The notes under the pieces were generated by a model. That model was not told the DNA's origin, did no database searches, and worked only from the letters and a program-made list of their open reading frames with translations. The position numbers were made by a program, and so were the translations under genes. DNA of 23,538 nt from an uncultured Clostridia bacterium. GTDB taxonomy: Bacteria; Bacillota; Clostridia; Christensenellales; Pumilibacteraceae. This document shows, one piece after another, positions 1 through 6,658 of this stretch. Location: positions 1 through 23,538 of the forward strand of contig CANQCB010000008.1 of the NCBI GenBank assembly GCA_947589145.1, read 5' to 3'. Every line of letters starts with the position of its first letter. Position 1 is the stretch's first letter.

Positions 1-958
1 GTCCCGAAAGACTTTTGAGTTCTCTGTTGCCCGCGCCCGAAACGGCTTTGCCGCGGCGACCGTTGTCGATGAGCGCGTCCACCGCCTCTTGGAGCATACG
101 CTTTTCGTTGCGGACGATGATGTCCGGAGCGTTGAGTTCCATGAGTTTTTTAAGTCTGTTATTGCGGTTGATCACCCTTCTGTAAAGGTCGTTGAGGTCG
201 CTGACCGCAAAACGTCCGCCGTCGAGTTGCACCATGGGGCGCAAATCGGGGGGTATAACGGGGAGTACGTCCATAACCATCCAGGTCGGATCGTTACCGC
301 TCTTGCGGAAAGAGTCGAGAATGTCCAGCCTCTTTATCGCTTTGAGCTTTTTCTGCCCGGTGGAGTTATCCACGATTTCTTTCAATTTCTTATATTCTTC
401 CTCTACGTTTATGTCCGAGAGGAGTTTTTTGATCGCTTCCGCGCCCATGCCGACTTTGAAAGACTTTTCGCCGTACTGTTCCTGAGCTTCCGCAAGTTGG
501 GCGTCCGTCAAAATCTGCTTGTATTCCAGCGGTGTGTCGCCGGGATCGGTTACTACGAAATTGACGAAATATACGACCTGTTCGAGCGCCTTGGGGGTCA
601 TATCGAGCATGAGACCGATACGGCCGGGCACGCCCTTGAAATACCAGATATGCGTGACGGGAGCCGCAAGTTCTATGTGTCCCATTCTTTCGCGGCGCAC
701 CTTCGACTTCGTGACTTCGACGCCGCATTTGTCGCACACGATACCCTTGTATCTTATTCTCTTATACTTTCCGCAGTGGCACTCGTAGTCTCTGTACGGT
801 CCGAAAATGCGCTCGCAGAACAAGCCGTCGCGCTCGGGCTTTTGAGTACGATAATTTATGGTTTCGGGTTTTGTTACCTCGCCTTTCGACCACTCGCGTA
901 TTTTATTGGGGCCTGCAATGGCTATTTCCATTGAATCGCAACTGTTAAGTTCGAACAT
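1..958 (-). CDS. rpoC: RNA polymerase beta' subunit, N-terminal part (cut by the window edge)
   Basis: This is the first 319 codons of the largest catalytic subunit of RNA polymerase; the rest lies beyond base 1. The frame stays open to the edge. The translation starts MFELNSCDSMEIAIAGP and carries the N-terminal zinc ribbon with Cys60, Cys62, Cys75 and Cys78 (ECHCG and CDKCG), which helps hold template and nascent RNA. The clamp-region phrase MVQLDGGRFAVSDLNDLYRRV follows, and the visible part ends near the conserved SGAGNRELKSLS, just before the switch and lid region. The start is set by an AAGGAGG ribosome binding site inside the last rpoB codons. The ATG overlaps the rpoB stop by one base (TAATG), which implies translational coupling and balanced beta and beta' synthesis. 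Nothing in the visible part looks broken. Confidence 0.97.
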   Translation of the reverse strand, partial: MFELNSCDSMEIAIAGPNKIREWSKGEVTKPETINYRTQKPERDGLFCERIFGPYRDYECHCGKYKRIRYKGIVCDKCGVEVTKSKVRRERMGHIELAAPVTHIWYFKGVPGRIGLMLDMTPKALEQVVYFVNFVVTDPGDTPLEYKQILTDAQLAEAQEQYGEKSFKVGMGAEAIKKLLSDINVEEEYKKLKEIVDNSTGQKKLKAIKRLDILDSFRKSGNDPTWMVMDVLPVIPPDLRPMVQLDGGRFAVSDLNDLYRRVINRNNRLKKLMELNAPDIIVRNEKRMLQEAVDALIDNGRRGKAVSGAGNRELKSLSG

Positions 959-3900
959 TATTCGTCCTCCTTGTCGTCGTCTATAAGTAGATCGTCGAGA
1001 TCCGAAAGATCGTCGTCGTCCAATGCTCTGTCGGCAAATTTATCCTCGATTTCCACTTCGTCGTCATCGAAGAGCGAGTCGAGATCCATATTCGATTCGT
1101 TGTTCTCCGACAAATCCATATCCGATTCGTCCTCGTCGAGTTTTATGTCGTCCAAAGCGTCGAGGTCGATTTCCTCTTCCATAATGAGTTTGCCGCCCTC
1201 GAAATGCTTGGTTTTCTTGGTAGGCGCTTCGTAACCGTCCGCCTCGTCCTCGGTAATGTCTTTGATAGAGATCTCTTTCTGCTCCTCGTTGAGGACTTTT
1301 ATATCCAAACCGAGAGCCTGCAACTCTTTGATGAGAACTTTGAACGATTCGGGAACGCCGGGCTCGGAGAGATTTACGCCCTTGACAATGGATTCGTAAG
1401 TCTTTACTCTGCCGACTATGTCGTCGGACTTGACCGTCATTATCTCCTGCAAAATGTTGGCAGCGCCGTAAGCATAGAGCGCCCAGACTTCCATTTCGCC
1501 GAAACGCTGTCCGCCGAACTGCGCCTTACCGCCGAGAGGCTGCTGCGTTACGAGGCTGTAAGGTCCGATCGAACGCGCGTGCATTTTGTCGTCGACAAGG
1601 TGGATAAGTTTGAGCATATACATATATCCGACGGTGGTGCGGTTTTCGAAAGGCTCGCCCGTTCTGCCGTCGTACATCTGAATTTTGCCGTCCACTTCGC
1701 CGTCGGCATTGACGTAGCCGTTGTTTTTCAGCAGGTCGTGTATGTCGCTTTCGAGCGCGGAGTCGAATACGGGGGTCGCAACCTTCCAGCCCAACGCTTT
1801 CGCGACGAGACCGAGATGCACTTCGAGCACCTGACCTATGTTCATACGCGAAGGCACGCCGAGGGGGTTAAGCACGATTTGCAGGCGCGTACCGTCCGCC
1901 ATGAAAGGCATATCCTCTTCGGGGAGCACGCGGGATATGACGCCCTTGTTTCCGTGACGTCCCGCCATCTTGTCTCCCACGCCTATCTTACGCTTCTGAG
2001 CGATATAAACGCGCACAACCTTGTTTACGCCCGGGCTCATCTCATCCTTGTTCGCTCTCGTGAACACTTTTACGTCCACGACTATACCGCCCTCGCCGTG
2101 AGGCACTTTGAGGGAGGTGTCGCGGACTTCGTGCGACTTTTCGCCGAATATTGCGCGCATGAGGCGTTCTTCGGGGGTGAGGTCGGTCTCGCCCTTCGGC
2201 GTTACTTTACCGACGATACCGTTTTCGTCGAGATTTTTAAGCGCGTCCTCGCCGACGTTGGGAATATCGCGAGTGATCTCCTCTTCGCCGAGTTTGGTAT
2301 CGCGCGCCTCCATTTCGTATTCCGCAATGTGTATGGACGTGAATACGTCGTCCTTAACTATTCTTTCGGAAATGAGGATTGCGTCCTCGTAGTTATAACC
2401 TTCCCAGGTCATGAAGCCGACGAGAATGTTGCGGCCGAGCGCAAGTTCGCCGTTATCGGTGGAGTGTCCGTCCGCGAGAATATCGCCGGCTTTCACTGCC
2501 TGTCCTTTGGAGACGATGGGGCGCTGATTTACGCATGTGCCTTGGTTCGAACCGCGGAATTTTTTAAGATGATACTCGCCTACCGTACCGCCTTCTTCGG
2601 CAACGCAAACGGTGTCCGCGTCCACATAAGTGACCACGCCGCTCTTTCTCGCGATTACCATTACGCCGGAGTCGTAAGCGATCTTATGCTCGATCCCCGT
2701 ACCGATAATGGGCGCTTCGGGTTTGAGAAGAGGCACTGCCTGACGTTGCATGTTCGAGCCCATGAGCGCGCGGTTGGTATCGTCGTTTTCGAGGAAAGGA
2801 ATAAGCGAAGTCGCGACCGAAACGAGCTGACGGGGAGATACGTCGACGTAGTCGATTTCCTCTCTGTCATACTCTCTGATATCGTCGCGGTAACGCGCAA
2901 GCACACGTTGGTTGGAGAACCAGCCGTCTGCGCCGAGCGGCTCTTTCGCCTGCGCAACGATATATCTGTCCTCGCGGTCGGCGGAGAGATATTCCACTTC
3001 GTCGGAGACGAAACCGCCGATCACCTTGCCGTTTTCGTCGTATTTCTTTATGACTTTGCGGTAAGGCGCTTCGATAAAACCGTATTCGTTTATCTTCGCA
3101 TATCCCGAAAGCGAGGAAATAAGTCCGATATTCTGTCCTTCGGGCGTCTCTATCGGGCACATTCTGCCATAGTGCGAATAGTGTACGTCGCGCACTTCGA
3201 AGGTGGCGCGTTCTCTGTTCAAGCCACCGGGGCCGAGCGCGGAGAGTTTACGCTTGTGAGTAAGCTCGGATATGGGGTTGGTCTCGTCCATGAACTGCGA
3301 CAGCTGCGACGAACCGAAGAACTCTTTAAGAGCCGCCGTCACGGGACGGATATTGATAAGCGTTTGCGGCGTGAGTTCGGCGTCCGACTGGATCTGCATT
3401 CTCTCGCGCACGACGCGTTCGAGACGGGAAATACCCACTCTGAATTGGTTTTGGAGCAGTTCTCCCACGCAACGCACGCGGCGGTTGCCGAGGTGGTCGA
3501 TATTGTCGGTAAAGCCGATACCGTAATGCAAACCTATGATATAGTTGACGGAAGAAAGTATGTCCGCAACCGTGATATGTTTTTCGGCAAGAAGATCTTT
3601 GTTTTCCTTGCAAAGCTCGGCAAGCGCGGCTTTGTCTCCGCCCGCTTTCTCAACGAGACCTTTAAGCACGTCATAATTGACCCACTCGGTAATGCCGAGT
3701 TCGCGCGGACTTACGTCGAGATAGCCTTCGAGGTTCACGTGTCCGTTGCCCATGACGTAGAAAGGATCTCTGCCGCTTACGTTCACCGCTACCTCGTTGA
3801 TACCCGCGTCTTGAATTCTGAACGCGGTCTCTTCGTCGATAACGTTACCTGCGGCAACGTATAAAACTCCGTCCCCGTCCACGACGTCGTTCGCCGCCGT

Positions 3901-4797
3901 AAATCCCGTGATACGCGCCGCAAGCGATAATTTCTTGTTGAGCTTATATCTGCCTACGCGCGAGAGATCGTATTTCTTTCTGTCGAAGAAAAGCGAACGA
4001 ATATACGAATTTATAGCCTCGGGGTTGGGAATTTCGCCCGGGCGAAGTTTTTTGTGCAATTCGAGGAGACCGTCCTCGTTGCTCTTCGCCGTGTCCTTTT
4101 CGCACGTCGCGACGATGATCGGCTCGTTGTGGAAGAGTTTTATGATCTGTTCGTCCTCGCCGAAATCGCCCGTCGTAACCGCGGAAAGCGCGCGAATGAG
4201 CGTGGTGACGAGCACCTTTCTCTGGCGGTCGACGTGCACGGCAAGAGTTCCCGACGGCTCCATTTCATACTCGATCCAAGCGCCGCGCGTGGGGATAGAC
4301 TGACCTTTATAATAAATCTTGCCCGTTTTCTGATCCTTGGTCTCGTCCGAGAAATAAACGCCGGGGCTGCGCACGAGTTGGGAAACGATAACGCGCTCCG
4401 CACCGTTTATGATAAACGACCCGTTGGGAGTCATTTTGGGCATGTCGCCCATAAAGACTTCCTGATCCATCACCTGTCCGCTCTCTTTGTAGATGAGTCG
4501 CACCTTGACCTTCAACGGCGTTGCGTAAGTCGCGTCACGGTCTTTGCATTCCTTCTCGCTGTACTTCGAGTGCTCGTCGATACGGTGGTCGAGGAAGTGC
4601 AATTCGATCCTGCCGGCAAAGTCGGTTATGGGCGAAAAGTCTCTGAAAACTTCGTCGATACCCGTTTCCAAAAAATCGTTGTACGACTTCTTCTGTACTT
4701 CGATCAGGTTGGGCATATCGATGATTTCGTCAACCTGCGCGAAACTGCGGCGTTCGGTAGTACCGTACTTCACGGTACGTATTCTTCTTTCAGCCAT
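958..4797 (-). CDS. rpoB: RNA polymerase beta subunit
   Basis: This encodes a complete 1279-residue beta subunit, part of the RNA polymerase active centre. I place the start at the ATG giving MAERRIRTVKYG because AAAGGAGAG lies 5 to 7 bases upstream. An earlier in-frame ATG at 4848 would add 17 unlikely residues that overlap leader structures. Recognisable blocks are the N-terminal lobe (RSPGVYF), the rifampicin region (SSQLSQFMDETNP then ELTHKRKLSALGPGG, about residues 497-523), MCPIETPEGQNIGL, the C-terminal GDKMAGRHGNKGV, and the clamp-anchor sequence GGQRFGEMEVWALYAYGA. Two oddities stand out. The residue equivalent to E. coli Arg529 is Lys (codon AAA). The last 74 residues are an acidic tail with 38 Asp or Glu. 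The gene overlaps rpoC by one base and has its own promoter and leader. It is longer than the roughly 1190-1240 residues usual in Firmicutes, mainly because of this tail. Confidence 0.98.
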   Translation of the reverse strand: MAERRIRTVKYGTTERRSFAQVDEIIDMPNLIEVQKKSYNDFLETGIDEVFRDFSPITDFAGRIELHFLDHRIDEHSKYSEKECKDRDATYATPLKVKVRLIYKESGQVMDQEVFMGDMPKMTPNGSFIINGAERVIVSQLVRSPGVYFSDETKDQKTGKIYYKGQSIPTRGAWIEYEMEPSGTLAVHVDRQRKVLVTTLIRALSAVTTGDFGEDEQIIKLFHNEPIIVATCEKDTAKSNEDGLLELHKKLRPGEIPNPEAINSYIRSLFFDRKKYDLSRVGRYKLNKKLSLAARITGFTAANDVVDGDGVLYVAAGNVIDEETAFRIQDAGINEVAVNVSGRDPFYVMGNGHVNLEGYLDVSPRELGITEWVNYDVLKGLVEKAGGDKAALAELCKENKDLLAEKHITVADILSSVNYIIGLHYGIGFTDNIDHLGNRRVRCVGELLQNQFRVGISRLERVVRERMQIQSDAELTPQTLINIRPVTAALKEFFGSSQLSQFMDETNPISELTHKRKLSALGPGGLNRERATFEVRDVHYSHYGRMCPIETPEGQNIGLISSLSGYAKINEYGFIEAPYRKVIKKYDENGKVIGGFVSDEVEYLSADREDRYIVAQAKEPLGADGWFSNQRVLARYRDDIREYDREEIDYVDVSPRQLVSVATSLIPFLENDDTNRALMGSNMQRQAVPLLKPEAPIIGTGIEHKIAYDSGVMVIARKSGVVTYVDADTVCVAEEGGTVGEYHLKKFRGSNQGTCVNQRPIVSKGQAVKAGDILADGHSTDNGELALGRNILVGFMTWEGYNYEDAILISERIVKDDVFTSIHIAEYEMEARDTKLGEEEITRDIPNVGEDALKNLDENGIVGKVTPKGETDLTPEERLMRAIFGEKSHEVRDTSLKVPHGEGGIVVDVKVFTRANKDEMSPGVNKVVRVYIAQKRKIGVGDKMAGRHGNKGVISRVLPEEDMPFMADGTRLQIVLNPLGVPSRMNIGQVLEVHLGLVAKALGWKVATPVFDSALESDIHDLLKNNGYVNADGEVDGKIQMYDGRTGEPFENRTTVGYMYMLKLIHLVDDKMHARSIGPYSLVTQQPLGGKAQFGGQRFGEMEVWALYAYGAANILQEIMTVKSDDIVGRVKTYESIVKGVNLSEPGVPESFKVLIKELQALGLDIKVLNEEQKEISIKDITEDEADGYEAPTKKTKHFEGGKLIMEEEIDLDALDDIKLDEDESDMDLSENNESNMDLDSLFDDDEVEIEDKFADRALDDDDLSDLDDLLIDDDKEDE

Positions 4798-5030
4798 ATC
4801 TCTCCTTTTTTGCCCTTTCGGGCGGAAGTTATTTTTATATAAACACAAAAATAGCCCAAAGGTCGCTCCTTTCGAGCGTTCTATGGGTTATCCTATTTAT
4901 TTAACTGTCTTTTCGGTTTGCTTTAACAATTTATCAATTCCTACGAATTTTACCTGTCAATGTCTCTGCAAATGCTCCCTTCATGCTAACATAAAACCGA
5001 AAAGGGCAAATTATCAGTTTATCTCAGTAA
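4798..5030 (-). promoter_or_regulatory. Structured 5' leader of rpoBC
   Basis: This is the roughly 230-base untranslated stretch between the rpoB promoter and its start codon; no convincing gene lies in it. The RNA can form an 11-bp perfect long-range helix: 4994-5004 (AAACCGAAAAG on the plus strand) pairs with 4909-4919 (CTTTTCGGTTT), enclosing about 74 bases. A small AATTC/GAATT hairpin sits inside the enclosed part. Downstream are a terminator-like hairpin (4847-4888) and a GCCC-GAAA-GGGC tetraloop hairpin (4812-4823) just before the ribosome binding site. The arrangement resembles an attenuation leader such as the r-protein L10 leader, but I cannot match it to a known family. Function is inference. 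Confidence 0.5.
4847..4888 (-). terminator. Terminator-like hairpin inside the rpoB leader (possible attenuator)
   Basis: The minus-strand RNA has a perfect inner stem CGCTC/GAGCG (4874-4878 with 4864-4868, loop GAAAG) and an outer CCCA/TGGG clamp with mismatches between. It is followed by TATTTTT (U run at 4847-4851). It sits about 50 bases before the rpoB start and after the promoter, so full termination would silence rpoBC; a regulated attenuator is more plausible. The stem is imperfect and the U run short, hence moderate confidence. Confidence 0.45.
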
Positions 5031-5035
5031 AGGTT

Positions 5036-5065
5036 ATATTATCACATTGTAAAGCGATTTGTCAA
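5036..5065 (-). promoter_or_regulatory. Promoter of rpoBC
   Basis: On the minus strand a perfect -35 TTGACA (5060-5065) is followed by GATAAT (5038-5043, 16-base spacer, with an extended TG motif) or TAATAT (5036-5041, 18-base spacer). It lies downstream of the terminator that closes the pfk gene. The rpoBC unit therefore starts here and does not depend on an upstream ribosomal protein operon. Confidence 0.75.
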
Positions 5066-5169
5066 ATATTTTTTTGTTAAAAAATGAAAAAACAACAAGA
5101 ATTTTACGCCGCGCTCGGAAAATGCAATCTTTTTCGGAAAATCGGCTGAAATTCGTTCCGAAATCGGCG

Positions 5170-5200
5170 AAAAAAATCGGCCGACAAATTGCCGACCGAT
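5170..5200 (-). terminator. Rho-independent terminator of the phosphofructokinase gene
   Basis: An 11-bp stem (5190-5200 with 5176-5186, three-base loop, two G-U pairs) is followed on the minus strand by seven T residues (5170-5176). It starts 24 bases after the pfk stop codon and separates that gene from the rpoB promoter. Confidence 0.88.
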
Positions 5201-5223
5201 TCGAAAGTTATTTGCGGTTTGAT

Positions 5224-6465
5224 TTATTTCGCGAGAACTTTTTTGAGTTCGGCGAAACGAGGAACGCCGTCCACGAACTCGGGAGCGTGCTCACCCTCGA
5301 TGATCGGGGTGATATAGTCGAGGAAGTCTTTCGTTATCATGTTGCCCTCGGCGTTGATATACTCCGCGGGAAGTTTTTTCTCGGTGTTCGCGCACTCGGA
5401 GAGCGGGAATTCCTCGATAGTCGTGGAGTATTTCTTACCCGGCTTTCTCACAACGCCCACCATAATGTTGGACTTGCCTGCGACGGCAGCCTTGACTGCG
5501 GCGCAACCCTCGGCATACGCCTCTTCGACGTCCACCTTGGACGCAATGTGAGAAGCGCATCTTTGCATGAGCGAGAACTCGATCGCCCTGTACTTGGTAT
5601 CGATCTTGCTGCGGAGATAAGACACGAGGTAAGAAGCCGTTCCGCCGAGCTGAACGTGCCCGAACGCGTCTTTTTTCGCGTCTGCGGCGGCGTATTCGGC
5701 GATGAACTTGCCGTTCTTATCGTGAATACCCTCGCTGACGGCGACTATGCACTTGCCGTTCTTTTCGAAAATGTTCTTGACGTCGGCGGTGAACTTATCG
5801 AGGTCGAAGTCGGTCTCGGGAACATAGATAAGGTCGGGACCGTGGCCTGCGTATGTAGCGACTGCGGAAGCAGCGGTAAGCCAGCCTGCGTGACGGCCCA
5901 TTATTTCGATAACCGTGATCATGCCCTTATCGAACACGCGCGCGTCGAGGTCGATCTCCATGCAGGTGGTGGCGATATATTTTGCCGCGGAAGCGTAGCC
6001 GGGGCAATGGTCGATACCGTAAAGGTCGTTGTCGATGGTCTTGGGCACGCCCACGACGTTGCACTCGTAACCGTGCGCGTTGACGAACTCGCCGATCTTG
6101 TTGCAGGTGTCCATGGAGTCGTTGCCGCCGTTATAGAAGAAGTATTTGACGTTGTGCTTCTTGAAAATTTCGAGTATTTTGAGATAGTCGGTCTCGTCGT
6201 CCTTGTAGTCTTTGAGCTTGTAACGGCAGGAGCCGAGTGCGGACGAAGGAGTGCCGAGGAGACGGTGAATTTCCGCAGGGTCCTCTTTACCCATGTCATA
6301 GAGTTCGTCCTTCAAAATTCCGACTACGCCGTGCGCCGCGCCGAGTACCCGGGTGATCTCGCCGTGCTTGAAAGCCTCTTCGAAAACGCCGCATGCCGAC
6401 GAGTTGATAACCGAAGTCGGACCGCCCGACTGTGCGAACAACAATGCGCCTTTAAGATTTTTCAT
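5224..6465 (-). CDS. 6-phosphofructokinase, probably pyrophosphate-dependent
   Basis: This 413-residue cytoplasmic enzyme belongs to the phosphofructokinase A superfamily and phosphorylates fructose 6-phosphate to the 1,6-bisphosphate in glycolysis. Visible motifs are the N-terminal phosphate loop QSGGPTSVIN (about 12-21), GGNDS at 113-117, PKTIDND at 141-147 (catalytic Asp and phosphoryl-donor region) and MGRHAGW at 189-195 (substrate binding). Family knowledge: ATP enzymes usually have GGDGS and PGTIDND, whereas PPi enzymes have Asp in place of the second Gly and Lys in PKTIDND. Both PPi-type residues are present, so PPi is the likely donor and the reaction may be reversible. The Asn in GGND replaces a usually acidic Mg-binding Asp. 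The ATG is chosen because AAGGAG lies about 10 bases upstream; an open frame extends to 6600 but has no such site. It has its own promoter and terminator. Confidence 0.93.
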   Translation of the reverse strand: MKNLKGALLFAQSGGPTSVINSSACGVFEEAFKHGEITRVLGAAHGVVGILKDELYDMGKEDPAEIHRLLGTPSSALGSCRYKLKDYKDDETDYLKILEIFKKHNVKYFFYNGGNDSMDTCNKIGEFVNAHGYECNVVGVPKTIDNDLYGIDHCPGYASAAKYIATTCMEIDLDARVFDKGMITVIEIMGRHAGWLTAASAVATYAGHGPDLIYVPETDFDLDKFTADVKNIFEKNGKCIVAVSEGIHDKNGKFIAEYAAADAKKDAFGHVQLGGTASYLVSYLRSKIDTKYRAIEFSLMQRCASHIASKVDVEEAYAEGCAAVKAAVAGKSNIMVGVVRKPGKKYSTTIEEFPLSECANTEKKLPAEYINAEGNMITKDFLDYITPIIEGEHAPEFVDGVPRFAELKKVLAK

Positions 6466-6489
6466 TTTACTTTCTCCTTGTAAATGTTT

Positions 6490-6529
6490 GTTACGGTAAT
6501 ATTTTATCATTACGGTACGCTTTTTGCAA
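6490..6529 (-). promoter_or_regulatory. Promoter of the phosphofructokinase gene with flanking direct repeats
   Basis: A minus-strand -35 TTGCAA (6524-6529), a 17-base spacer and -10 TAAAAT (6501-6506, preceded by TG) precede the gene by about 35 bases. Two copies of TTACGGTA (6491-6498 and 6510-6517, plus strand) lie 19 bases apart on either side of the -10. That is about two helical turns and could be an operator; this last point is inference. Confidence 0.7.
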
Positions 6530-6602
6530 GTGATTTTCGGGCAAGAACGTTTTTTCTGCGAAAAAAGCGCGCTTCGCCCCGACGCTCGGGTTGGGGACAA
6601 AC

Positions 6603-6640
6603 AAAAAGAGCGATCGGCAACCGCTCAATCGCTCTTTTTT
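6603..6640 (-). terminator. Terminator of the galT/lipoprotein unit (works in both directions)
   Basis: A 12-bp stem, AAAAAGAGCGAT (6603-6614) with ATCGCTCTTTTT (6628-6639), encloses a small CGG/CCG hairpin. It is flanked by A and T runs, so it can end transcription in either direction. It begins about 20 bases after the lipoprotein stop codon and insulates the phosphofructokinase promoter. Confidence 0.88.
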
Positions 6641-6658
6641 GATTTACATATTCGGATT

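Noticed and set aside
1204..3864. An 886-codon open frame on the plus strand opposite rpoB
   Set aside because: It is the antisense of a full, highly conserved rpoB, has no ribosome binding site or family match, and arises from the GC-biased third codon positions.
5059..6483. A 474-codon plus-strand frame opposite the phosphofructokinase gene
   Set aside because: The minus strand holds an unmistakable enzyme with promoter and terminator; the plus-strand product resembles nothing.
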